Shown: one piece after another, positions 12,570 to 20,054 of the stretch
Layout of the letters: every line of letters begins with the position of its first letter
How positions within the stretch are numbered: the first letter of the stretch is position 1
From: a virus
Direction: 5' to 3' (one strand)
DNA: 55,324 bases
Virus record (IMG/VR): IMGVR_UViG_3300030419_002654
Span: 1 to 55,324 of that record
Notes under the pieces: generated by a model
What the model saw: only the letters and a program-made list of their open reading frames with translations
Databases searched by the model: none
What the model was told of the DNA's origin: nothing
Position numbers and translations under genes: made by a program

Positions 12570-12577
12570 TATAAATA
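12570..12577 (+). promoter_or_regulatory. T4-type late promoter of the curli cassette
   Basis: A perfect TATAAATA 5 nt before the ATG at 12583. No terminator or other promoter is seen until 19391, so it probably drives 12583-19394. Confidence 0.85.
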
Positions 12578-12582
12578 CTCGC

Positions 12583-12876
12583 ATGAGTATTACACAATTT
12601 TTAAGTGAAGTTGGTATCCCTATTGGAAGTGCTGTAATAATGGCCTTCTTTATCTTCTTGACTTTAAAGTATATTTTGGAGTCTGTAAAGGGGCAGGTGT
12701 CCGCTCTAACCAACATTATAAACGGGTTAGAGAGTCGAGTGCGTATGATGAACAACGACATGATCAAGATTGACTTGCTAGTTTCAAGCGCGCTAGATTT
12801 AAGACCAGATATAGATAGAATAGCACGTACAGAAAATTTCGTTGAAGATGGAAGTATTGATGCTCGAAGGGATTAA
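12583..12876 (+). CDS. Holin-like membrane protein 1 (TM plus coiled coil)
   Basis: A 97-residue protein: short amphipathic N terminus (ITQFLSEVGIPIGS), one membrane segment (AVIMAFFIFLTLKYIL) and a coiled-coil tail. The layout resembles small UviB/BhlA-type holin families. It is read from a late promoter and is similar in plan to the next gene, so the two may be duplicates or a holin/antiholin pair. Holin assignment is inference. Confidence 0.6.
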   Translation: MSITQFLSEVGIPIGSAVIMAFFIFLTLKYILESVKGQVSALTNIINGLESRVRMMNNDMIKIDLLVSSALDLRPDIDRIARTENFVEDGSIDARRD

Positions 12877-13145
12877 TGGACAAGGTAGCACAACTAATAT
12901 CCGAGTTCGGATTTCCAGTAGTACTGGCACTCGGAATGGGCTACTTTATATACTTTGTATGGAAGTTTGTAACGCTTGAGTTAAAGCCTCAGCTAGGCAA
13001 ATCTTCCACTGAGCTGATCCGACTTCTGGATCAAATTAGAATGTTAGATAATGATTTGATTAGACTTCAACAGAAAGTTGATACTGTATTGGAGTATAAA
13101 GAGACGCAAGAGAAAAAAGCGTTAGAGGTAAAGAAGAAGAAATGA
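12876..13145 (+). CDS. Holin-like membrane protein 2 (TM plus coiled coil)
   Basis: An 89-residue protein with ISEFGFPVVLALGMGYFIYF (membrane segment) and a coiled-coil tail (LLDQIRMLDNDLIRLQQKVD) ending in a Lys-rich tip (KKALEVKKKK). The N-terminal I-S-E-x-G-x-P motif and the MLDNDLI/MMNNDMI core are shared with the preceding gene. The start overlaps the preceding stop (TAATG) and the end overlaps csgF by 4 nt. Confidence 0.6.
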   Translation: MDKVAQLISEFGFPVVLALGMGYFIYFVWKFVTLELKPQLGKSSTELIRLLDQIRMLDNDLIRLQQKVDTVLEYKETQEKKALEVKKKK

Positions 13146-13654
13146 AAAGACTTTTAATATTATTACTATGTGCACCAATGGTCAATGCAGACATTGTGCA
13201 CAAATTCAAAAACCCATCCTTTAGTGGACAAGGCACTGGGGCGCATTATTTGACTATAGAGAACCAGGAATTCTCAAGAAAGAAAGCGATAGAAGAGGCT
13301 CTCGAGGCAGCTCGTAAAGCAGCAGAAAGAGAAGCTAACAATACAACTCTGGCAAAATTCATCAGAAATTTAGAGAGCAGGATCTATGCACAAATGGCAA
13401 AGCAATTAGTCGAGTCAATGTTCTCTAACGATACAGCAGCAAGTTATGGGTCATTTATATTAGAAGGATCCACAGTCACCTGGCAAGTAATAACAGGTGA
13501 AGACGGAACAGATTATATCCGTTTAACAATTGTTGCAGAAGATGGTACAACAACAGAAATAGAGATACCTGTAGGAACAGGATACTTTGGAGGAGATGTA
13601 GATGATAGCGGCGGTTCGAGCGACGGCGGCGGTGGTTCTGACGGCGGTTCTTAG
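13142..13654 (+). CDS. csgF: Curli assembly protein CsgF-like
   Basis: A 170-residue protein with signal peptide (residues 1-16, ending VNA) and then the CsgF N-terminal signature FKNPSFSGQGTGAHYL, which in E. coli CsgF inserts into the CsgG channel. A helical neck follows, and a C-terminal beta region (VTWQVITGEDGTDYIRLTIV). The Gly/Ser/Asp-rich tail (SGGSSDGGGGSDGGS) is unusual and arises where the DNA also encodes the CsgG signal peptide in another frame. It should act at the cell surface with CsgG. Confidence 0.9.
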   Translation: MKRLLILLLCAPMVNADIVHKFKNPSFSGQGTGAHYLTIENQEFSRKKAIEEALEAARKAAEREANNTTLAKFIRNLESRIYAQMAKQLVESMFSNDTAASYGSFILEGSTVTWQVITGEDGTDYIRLTIVAEDGTTTEIEIPVGTGYFGGDVDDSGGSSDGGGGSDGGS

Positions 13655-14498
13655 TAGCTGCGCTTCAATACCACAGTGGTCAGACAATCCACAAGATTGC
13701 ACACCAGATCCAGTAGTAGACGTAGTCACTGCTGTTAAGTATCCGTTTAAAAGAAACTATATCTGTGTTAATGAACCAGAGGTAGTTAAACTACCATCAT
13801 ACATTCAATTATTAGAACTACCACCAGCAGAAACTAAGCCGGTAGTTGCAGTATATAAATTTTTAGACAAGACAGGACAAAGAAAAGAAGCTCCAAATAT
13901 TGCATTGTTTTCAACAGCAGTGACACAAGGTGGAGTTGAAATGTTAATAGATGCTCTAAAGACAGCAGGTGGAGGTACCTGGTTTAGAGTAGTAGAAAGA
14001 CAAGGGATTGATCATCTAGTTAGAGAAAGGCAGATCATTAGAAGTGCAAGAGATGAAGCTGCTAAGAAACTAGGTGAAGAATCTAAAGGGGTTGGCCCAC
14101 TGTTATTCGCAGGAATAATAATTGAGGGCGGCGTAATAGGTTATGATAGTAATGTCAGAACGGGAGGACGTGGAGCACGTTATCTCGGAATTGGCAGAAC
14201 GAAGCAATATCGAGAAGATGTTGTTACAGTTTCATTAAGAGCAGTTTCTGTTCTTAGTGGAGAAGTTTTATTAAACGTCCAGAGTACAAAGACTATTCTA
14301 AGTTATGGATCCAGCGGTGATATTTTTAGATTTATTGAGCAGGGTACAAGATTAGTTGAGTATGAGGATGGTGTCGGTAATAATGAGTCAGTGACATACG
14401 CAGTACGAACAGCAATTGAAGCTGCAGTACTGGAATTAGTATACCAGGGCGACGAACGTGGCTTCTGGACAATTAAAGAGGAAAATGAAAATGAATAA
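13602..14498 (+). CDS. csgG: Curli secretion channel lipoprotein CsgG
   Basis: A 298-residue protein with a lipoprotein signal peptide (MIAAVRATAAVVLTAVLSSC, lipobox Cys20) that overlaps csgF by 53 nt. The core matches E. coli CsgG throughout: FSTAVTQ, WFRVVERQGIDHLVRERQII, IIEGGVIGYDSNVRTGG, GARYLGIG, STKTILSY, GDIFRFIE and ERGFW. CsgG forms a nonameric outer-membrane pore for curlin export. In the constriction loop the Phe before STAV is kept, but the residue aligned with E. coli Asn55 is Leu. It is followed by its likely substrates. Confidence 0.96.
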   Translation: MIAAVRATAAVVLTAVLSSCASIPQWSDNPQDCTPDPVVDVVTAVKYPFKRNYICVNEPEVVKLPSYIQLLELPPAETKPVVAVYKFLDKTGQRKEAPNIALFSTAVTQGGVEMLIDALKTAGGGTWFRVVERQGIDHLVRERQIIRSARDEAAKKLGEESKGVGPLLFAGIIIEGGVIGYDSNVRTGGRGARYLGIGRTKQYREDVVTVSLRAVSVLSGEVLLNVQSTKTILSYGSSGDIFRFIEQGTRLVEYEDGVGNNESVTYAVRTAIEAAVLELVYQGDERGFWTIKEENENE

Positions 14499-15219
14499 AT
14501 TTATATTAGGCCTAAGTTTAATCATGTTTCCATTCTTTACATATGCTGCTGCCACTGATGATAACGAAATTAATATAGACCAAGTTGGTGACACTCTTGT
14601 TCTATACATTGACCAAATCGGTTATGGTAACAAAATGGGACTGAATAACTTTTCAAGTGGTTCAAGTGCTATGCCAATAACTGGTTCGTCTTTAACCTTC
14701 AATATCGATCAGATTGGTAATGAAAATTTGCTTTATGGAGAGGTTACAGCGGATAGTTCATCTTACACTTTAGAGTGGAATGGTGATTCTAACGTATGGG
14801 ACTGGATGATTGGTGATTCAGGTAGTTCAGATAACTCGAACTTCCTAGTAGACATCACTGGTGATTCCAATACTATGGATCTCGACCAAGGGACAAATTT
14901 ATCAGCTGAAAGATTGGATCTTGATTTAACCGTCATAGGTGACTCAAACGTATTTGATGTAGACATTGACGTAGATGATGCTGTTTGGAACATGGACATT
15001 ACAGGTGGTTCAAACAACATAAACACAATGCAGAAAGATGGAGCTGAACAAGAAATTAATTTAACACTTGTTGGTTCTTCTGCTGATGTTGATATCAACC
15101 AAATGAGTGGAACATGCCCTCAAGGTATTTCTACTTGTAATGGTATCATAACATTAGACATTGATTCAGAAAATGCTACTATTCAAATCAATCAGAAAGA
15201 CGCTACTAACGACAGTTAG
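14491..15219 (+). CDS. Secreted curlin-repeat protein 1 (CsgA/CsgB-like)
   Basis: I chose ATG 14491, giving a signal peptide (MNKFILGLSLIMFPFFTYA). The mature protein has curlin-type repeats of the form I-D-Q-x-G-x-x-N (IDQVGDT, IDQIGYGN, IDQIGNEN), then GDSN repeats. It ends in CPQGISTC and INQKDATNDS. Such Q/N/G beta-strand repeats build amyloid fibres exported by CsgG. Only some repeats keep the full Q-x-G-x-N, so nucleator or fibre-cap roles are possible. The last 47 nt also encode the FecR signal peptide. Confidence 0.85.
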   Translation: MNKFILGLSLIMFPFFTYAAATDDNEINIDQVGDTLVLYIDQIGYGNKMGLNNFSSGSSAMPITGSSLTFNIDQIGNENLLYGEVTADSSSYTLEWNGDSNVWDWMIGDSGSSDNSNFLVDITGDSNTMDLDQGTNLSAERLDLDLTVIGDSNVFDVDIDVDDAVWNMDITGGSNNINTMQKDGAEQEINLTLVGSSADVDINQMSGTCPQGISTCNGIITLDIDSENATIQINQKDATNDS

Positions 15220-16327
15220 TGTTGCAACGATAACTGTGGGTTCGCTCTATGCGAGTGAGCCCATAGGTTCTATCACCGAACACAAAGGTGAAGCATACCT
15301 TACAAGAGACTTAGACGAAACACCAATAGCAGTTGGTGATGTTATTCCTGAGGTGTTATTAAACGACACAGCAGAAACAAAAGACGGAAGGATGCTAATT
15401 AAGTTTTTAGATGATGCACAATTAGATATGACTGAATGGACAAAAGCATATCTTGACAAAGTATATTATGACCCAGATCCAAGTAAGTCTAAAATGACAA
15501 TGCGTTTCGTTCAAGGAACAGCAAGATTTACTTCAGGTAGATTAGGAATGGTTCCTAAAAAGAACATTGATCTATCAACACCAACAGCACAGATAGCAGT
15601 TAGAGGAACAGACTTCACAACTACAATTGATGAGTTGGGGAGAACATTAGTTATATTATTACCAGACAAGTGGGGAGGCCCATCAGGAGTTATAGATGTT
15701 TTTAATGATGGTGGATCAATAACTTTAGACCAAGCATATCAAGCTACAATGGTTTCCAGTTTCGATTCTCCACCAACACCACCAGTAACAATAGCGAACT
15801 TAACTATTAGTATGATCGATAATATGTTTATTGTCAATCCTCCAAACGAAGTTAAGAAAGCAATACAAGAACAAGTAGCAGATGACTTAGAACAAGATAA
15901 AGGAATTTTAGATGTAGACTTTTTAGAGTTTAATGAGTTAGAAGGAGATGCAGGATTATCAAATGATGCACTAGATGAGTTTAGTGAGTTAGATATTGAT
16001 GCATTAAATGTTGACTTCTTACCAGACTTATTAGATGTTGTAGAAGAGTTAGTTAGAACGACAGCTAAGTTAGAAGATAAACAAGCTGGCCAGGTAGGTA
16101 CATTTAATTTAGATGGAGCTACTGGAGGCTTTAATAAAGATTCACAATATAATATCTTTGAACAAGATGGAGATATTGTATTCTTCAGAGATGTTAATGG
16201 TACGATTAGATTACAATTTGCAACGGACGCATCTGTAAGATTAGATACCTTTACAGAAACATACGAAGGAACTATATTATTAAATGGTGGTGACGATATT
16301 TTAATTGTCATTACTCAAAGGAACTAA
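15173..16327 (+). CDS. Exported FecR-domain protein
   Basis: ATG 15173 gives a signal peptide ending SLYA, read in a frame overlapping the curlin gene. Residues about 30-150 match FecR-type domains: GSITEHKGEAYLTRD, then DGRMLIKFLDDAQLDM, and the signature STPTAQIAVRGTDF. FecR domains act as periplasmic regulatory or ligand-binding modules. In bacteria, FecR-domain genes often neighbour CHASE2-cyclase genes, as here (17282). The Asp/Glu/Leu-rich C-terminal half is unassigned. Confidence 0.85.
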   Translation: MLLFKSIRKTLLTTVSVATITVGSLYASEPIGSITEHKGEAYLTRDLDETPIAVGDVIPEVLLNDTAETKDGRMLIKFLDDAQLDMTEWTKAYLDKVYYDPDPSKSKMTMRFVQGTARFTSGRLGMVPKKNIDLSTPTAQIAVRGTDFTTTIDELGRTLVILLPDKWGGPSGVIDVFNDGGSITLDQAYQATMVSSFDSPPTPPVTIANLTISMIDNMFIVNPPNEVKKAIQEQVADDLEQDKGILDVDFLEFNELEGDAGLSNDALDEFSELDIDALNVDFLPDLLDVVEELVRTTAKLEDKQAGQVGTFNLDGATGGFNKDSQYNIFEQDGDIVFFRDVNGTIRLQFATDASVRLDTFTETYEGTILLNGGDDILIVITQRN

Positions 16328-16345
16328 ATATAACAGAGGTACAAA

Positions 16346-16561
16346 ATGTTAGAAAGAATATTAGCAGAAAGATTAGATGTAGATGCAGATTCTATATCAG
16401 ATGAAAAAAATATAGTAGAGGACTTAGGAGCAGACTCATTATCAGTAGTTGAGATAATTATGGATATAGAAAGTGAGTTTGATATTAGCATTCCAGACGA
16501 AGATGCAGAAGAGCTTCATACTGTAGGACAATTAAGAGAGTACATTGAAAACTATGCGTAA
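16346..16561 (+). CDS. acpP: Acyl carrier protein
   Basis: A 71-residue acidic four-helix protein with the 4'-phosphopantetheine attachment motif DLGADSLSVVEI (Ser in DSL) and the usual helix III/IV region (PDEDAEELHTVGQLREYI). It is slightly shorter than E. coli AcpP (78) at the N terminus. It may redirect host fatty-acid or lipid-A/lipoprotein acylation, or carry acyl chains for modification of the exported proteins; its place between FecR and curlin genes is unexplained. Its end overlaps the next ATG. Confidence 0.93.
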   Translation: MLERILAERLDVDADSISDEKNIVEDLGADSLSVVEIIMDIESEFDISIPDEDAEELHTVGQLREYIENYA

Positions 16562-17198
16562 GTTATTGTTATTACTATTATTATCTACGCCAGTGTTTGC
16601 TGGAGATAATCACGTGCACGTTGAGCAAGTGGGTAATGGTGGTGATAATGTTGACCTTACAATAGATCAAATTGGTTATGATAATTTAATTAACTTTTCT
16701 TTTGCTCACCAGAATAACGTATTCGAATTTATGCAATCTGGTTCAGGCAACTCTATATCTTGGGTTCCATATTGGGGATCAGGTAAGAGCTGGGGCGGTG
16801 ATGTTGATGGAACAGGTAATAGTGAAGACATAGCTCAGTATGATGGAGCAACATATGGTAGACATATATGGGGCAACAATAATACAGTTGAAGTATATCA
16901 AGATGGAGAGCATACACACTACTTAGATATACATGCTAGCTCTGTAGAAGTAGACACTCACCAAGAAGGAAGTGGCGAACATTATAGTCATGCTTATTTC
17001 TACGGTACCACTTCTAACTCAGAAGTAAACATTACACAAAAAGATAATGCAAATCATAACGCACAAATTAAAATACAAGGTAACCAACCTACAACTTTAA
17101 ATTTAACTCAACAGGGTTCAACTAATCAAAGTTATAACCTCACACAAACATGTTACACTACTGGAGGATGTACAGTAAACGTAACGCAAGGAAACTAA
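16554..17198 (+). CDS. Secreted curlin-repeat protein 2 (CsgA/CsgB-like)
   Basis: ATG 16554 gives a classic signal peptide (RKLLLLLLLSTPVFA). The mature chain has curlin-like strands (VEQVGNGGDN, IDQIGYDN, NITQKDNANHN, LNLTQQGSTNQ) and a His/Asn/Gly-rich middle. It ends TCYTTGGCTVNVTQGN. The C-terminal Cys pair parallels the one in curlin protein 1. Likely a CsgG substrate forming amyloid on the infected cell. Confidence 0.85.
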   Translation: MRKLLLLLLLSTPVFAGDNHVHVEQVGNGGDNVDLTIDQIGYDNLINFSFAHQNNVFEFMQSGSGNSISWVPYWGSGKSWGGDVDGTGNSEDIAQYDGATYGRHIWGNNNTVEVYQDGEHTHYLDIHASSVEVDTHQEGSGEHYSHAYFYGTTSNSEVNITQKDNANHNAQIKIQGNQPTTLNLTQQGSTNQSYNLTQTCYTTGGCTVNVTQGN

Positions 17199-17263
17199 TG
17201 AAGGTAAAAGCAAAACTCATGCGTTTTTTAGAATGCTGTTTGGTCAAAGTATCTAAGTGGTAG
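17198..17263 (+). CDS. 21-residue basic peptide, tentative
   Basis: The ATG overlaps the curlin stop (TAATG). Encodes MKVKAKLMRFLECCLVKVSK plus Trp, an amphipathic basic helix with two Cys. No independent evidence; the tight coupling and fit of the gap before 17282 are the only support. Confidence 0.35.
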   Translation: MKVKAKLMRFLECCLVKVSKW

Positions 17264-17281
17264 AGTGACCGAGGTTTTATT

Positions 17282-19087
17282 ATGACTAAATGGTGGACAG
17301 TTTTAATCACAATAGCCTTATTGGCATCAGTAAAGATTTGGAATCCAGATCCATTAAAATCTTTACGATACATTCAATACGATTTCTTTCAACAGAAACA
17401 GGAGCAAGTACAAGTAGATGATATTGTGCTTGTTAACATAGACGAAAAAGCAATACAACAAGAAGGACAATATCCATGGCCACGTGATATAGTTGCTAAG
17501 TATATAAACGAAGGTCCTGCAAATAGTCTTTATGTTTTGAATATGATATATTCTGAACAAGATAGATTTGGAGGCGACCAAGCATTACGAGAAGCACTAT
17601 ATCAAAAAGCTGTGGTCCTATCATCTGCACCGACCAATCAATTATCTGATGGGGTAGGAAACTTTGTTGGTGTTGCAACATTAGGACAAGATCCAGGAGG
17701 ATGGTTAAATGAATATCCAGGACTCCTTTATCCGATTGACGATCTGTCTACTGCTGCTTACGGTGTTGGCGCTACCGCTAGCGTTGGTGATGTACCCACG
17801 GGCGTCGTGCGACGTGCTCCTTTGGTCATCAGAGCCAACGGGGTTCAGTACCCTCAACTTGCACTCGACGTACTTAGAGTGTATTCAGGAGAGCCAAGCT
17901 ATTCAATCAAAGCAGGAGACAACGGAGTCGAGTGGGTAAGGATAGGTAGATTGGATCCAATCACAACTGATAGTTATAGTAATGTTCCAATAGCATTTTG
18001 GAATCAATTTAAAAGTCAGAGTATTTTGGATCCATTACCAACTGATAAGATCCTAGTGTTTGGTGTCACAGCTGAAGGCTATGCTAATCCAGTTTCAACC
18101 CCAATGGGTGCAGTGTATCCCCACGAAGTTCAAGCCCATCTGATCCAAACAATGTTATCAGGCGTTCAAATAACTGAACCCGACTGGTCTGCAATAGCAG
18201 AGCTTGGTCTTCTGGTGATCTTGTGTCTAGGAATGCTTGTAGTGGTCTATACCTTTCCCACAGCTCTTGCGGGGACATTTGGCGTTCTTCTTTTAGGCGT
18301 CGGGCCTGGAGTAAGTTATTGGCTCTGGACCGATTTAGTCTTTTTAGATGCAACTTTTTCTTTCTTTGGTTCACTAATAGTATTTGCGCAAAGTTCTTTC
18401 AATAAGTACTTTACTACTTATAAGCTGAAAGAACAAATTAAAAAGCAGTTCGGTACTTATTTATCTCCCGACATGGTTAAAATGCTACAGGACGATCCAA
18501 GTTTATTAAAGTTAGGTGGAGAAAGAAGAGAGATGAGTTTTATGTTTATGGACATATGTGGATTCACTCCCATATCAGAGCATTATAAGAATAATAATGA
18601 CCCAGAAGGTCTTGTAGAACTTGTAAACAAGTTTTTAGATTTACAAACAAAGATCATTCTAAATAATAATGGAACAGTAGACAAGTACATGGGCGATTGT
18701 ATCATGGCATTCTGGAATGCACCACTGCCTTGTGAGAATCATGCCGACATGGCAATTAAAACATCTATAGAAATCATTGAGGCAACTAAAGAATTAAATG
18801 AAGAACTTAAACCGCTTAATCTTCCTCCTATTAACGTTGGCATTGGTGTTAACACCGGCGACTGTATTGTCGGAAACATGGGATCAGAAGTTAGATTTGA
18901 CTATTCCGTCATTGGAGATGCCGTCAATCTCGCCGCTAGACTCGAAAGCCAAACAAGAAATTATGATGGGGTGGACTTGTTGCTATCAGAATTCACTCGT
19001 GAAGCAAGTACAGATGGAACATTTACAGAAGTCGATCGCATCACAGTTAAAGGCAAAACCGAGCCAGTTACAATTTACACTTACTGA
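17282..19087 (+). CDS. CHASE2-domain class III adenylate cyclase
   Basis: A 601-residue protein. An N-terminal membrane segment (residues 4-17) precedes a periplasmic CHASE2 sensor (VLVNIDEKAIQQEGQYPWPR). Three membrane segments follow (about 305-375), then a cytoplasmic cyclase domain. It has the first metal Asp (FMDICGFT, D424), adenine-specifying Lys468 and Asp472 (DKYMGD), and DYSVIGDAVNLAARLES with transition-state Asn and Arg. Ser replaces the Thr or Asp common after Tyr. The domain looks catalytically complete, so cAMP production is expected. Parts of the gene (about 17740-17880 and 18790-19080) are richer in G+C than neighbours. Confidence 0.93.
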   Translation: MTKWWTVLITIALLASVKIWNPDPLKSLRYIQYDFFQQKQEQVQVDDIVLVNIDEKAIQQEGQYPWPRDIVAKYINEGPANSLYVLNMIYSEQDRFGGDQALREALYQKAVVLSSAPTNQLSDGVGNFVGVATLGQDPGGWLNEYPGLLYPIDDLSTAAYGVGATASVGDVPTGVVRRAPLVIRANGVQYPQLALDVLRVYSGEPSYSIKAGDNGVEWVRIGRLDPITTDSYSNVPIAFWNQFKSQSILDPLPTDKILVFGVTAEGYANPVSTPMGAVYPHEVQAHLIQTMLSGVQITEPDWSAIAELGLLVILCLGMLVVVYTFPTALAGTFGVLLLGVGPGVSYWLWTDLVFLDATFSFFGSLIVFAQSSFNKYFTTYKLKEQIKKQFGTYLSPDMVKMLQDDPSLLKLGGERREMSFMFMDICGFTPISEHYKNNNDPEGLVELVNKFLDLQTKIILNNNGTVDKYMGDCIMAFWNAPLPCENHADMAIKTSIEIIEATKELNEELKPLNLPPINVGIGVNTGDCIVGNMGSEVRFDYSVIGDAVNLAARLESQTRNYDGVDLLLSEFTREASTDGTFTEVDRITVKGKTEPVTIYTY

Positions 19088-19394
19088 GCCAATCACTAAA
19101 GCACAAATAGCTACATTCGTAGCATTTCAACTTGCAGACATATACACTACTTACAAAGGACTTCAATACGAATGTGTTAGAGAATTAAATCCTTTTGTTG
19201 GCGACAGGCCATCAGTGGGAAGAATGTTTGCAACTAAAATTGCAATCCTTACACCAGCTTTTCAATATGATTATAAGCATGGTAATTTATCACCTAGAGT
19301 TATAAATGAAATGAACTTCTTAATGGCGCTTGTAATTATAAACAACCACGACGTCACTAACAAAGCATCAAAAAATTGTCAAAAAAGATCTTGA
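18798..19394 (+). CDS. Exported/membrane protein overlapping the cyclase 3' end
   Basis: A 198-codon frame, 290 nt of which overlaps the cyclase in another frame. Residues 1-25 look like a Sec signal (NLNRLIFLLLTLALVLTPAT). The unique part after 19087 (QIATFVAFQLADIYTTYKGL, RELNPFVGDRPS) resembles small phage/bacterial membrane proteins of the DUF5658 kind, from memory. The unique part is probably real; whether translation starts at 18798 or later inside the cyclase is uncertain, because no strong ribosome binding site is visible at either. Confidence 0.6.
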   Translation: MKNLNRLIFLLLTLALVLTPATVLSETWDQKLDLTIPSLEMPSISPLDSKAKQEIMMGWTCCYQNSLVKQVQMEHLQKSIASQLKAKPSQLQFTLTEPITKAQIATFVAFQLADIYTTYKGLQYECVRELNPFVGDRPSVGRMFATKIAILTPAFQYDYKHGNLSPRVINEMNFLMALVIINNHDVTNKASKNCQKRS

Positions 19395-19419
19395 CTTTAA
19401 ATCATACTTATAGTATAAT
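19391..19419 (+). promoter_or_regulatory. Early promoter
   Basis: TTGACT (19391-19396) with TTAAATCA, a 17-bp spacer and TATAAT (19414-19419). It begins the metabolic gene run. Confidence 0.88.
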
Positions 19420-19445
19420 GGAGTCATTAGTAAGGAAATCAAAAA

Positions 19446-20054
19446 ATGGTAAAATCAAAAGTTGAACAAGTAAAGAAAATAATAGTTTGTGATGTTGACG
19501 GTGTTCTTTTAAACTGGGAAGACGCTTTTCAAGTTTGGATGGAGCATCAAGGGTTCGAAAGAATTAAAGGTCACCAATTTATCTACAACGCAGCTGCTCA
19601 ATTTGGACTTTCTCCAGGAGAAGGTAAGAAATGGGTTAGGTTATTCAACCAATCAGCTGCAATAGGATTTTTACCACCACTTAGAGACGCTCAAGAAGTG
19701 TTAAAATTATTAAACAAGAACTACGGATATAGATTTGTGATATGTTCATCACTTTCTAAAGATAAAAATGCTCAAGAACTTAGGATCCGAAACTTAGAAA
19801 AGATATTTGGTGATATTTTTGAAGAGCATGTCTACTTAGACACGGGAGAAGACAAAGATGCTGCTCTTTATAAGCTAGGCAAGAAGTATAGAGGGTGTTT
19901 ATGGGTCGAAGATAAGGTAGAAAATGCGTTTGCAGGTGAAAAAGTCGACTTTGAATCGATTGTTATGGAGCATGGATACAATATGAACGAAGAACATCCG
20001 TTTTTTGTTGCAAAATCATGGGAAGACATCTACTTCAAGGTGGTAAAGGGATGA
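19446..20054 (+). CDS. HAD-superfamily phosphatase/nucleotidase-like protein
   Basis: A 202-residue protein with HAD motif I CDVDGVLLNW (nucleophile Asp and second Asp), motif II CSSLS and motif IV WVEDK. The cap region lies between. This pattern matches phage 5'(3')-nucleotidase-like HAD proteins, which dephosphorylate nucleotides; the substrate is not shown by the sequence. RBS AAGGAAATC; directly behind an early promoter. The stop overlaps the next ATG. Confidence 0.82.
   Translation: MVKSKVEQVKKIIVCDVDGVLLNWEDAFQVWMEHQGFERIKGHQFIYNAAAQFGLSPGEGKKWVRLFNQSAAIGFLPPLRDAQEVLKLLNKNYGYRFVICSSLSKDKNAQELRIRNLEKIFGDIFEEHVYLDTGEDKDAALYKLGKKYRGCLWVEDKVENAFAGEKVDFESIVMEHGYNMNEEHPFFVAKSWEDIYFKVVKG

Noticed and set aside
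15739-16311. Leftward 190-codon frame
   Set aside because: Antisense of the FecR gene; Ser/Asn/Ile-rich composition typical of a reverse-strand shadow.
17198-17281. Small RNA or tRNA between curlin 2 and the cyclase
   Set aside because: A GGTCA/TGACC pairing exists, but there is no cloverleaf or terminator; a short peptide gene explains the spacing equally well.
17709-17939. Rightward 76-codon frame inside the cyclase with a hydrophobic start
   Set aside because: Ends inside the CHASE2 domain, has no ribosome binding site and no downstream unique part, unlike the frame at 18798.
18084-18374. Leftward 96-codon basic frame
   Set aside because: Antisense of the cyclase membrane segments; reverse complements of Leu-rich helices often look basic and helical.
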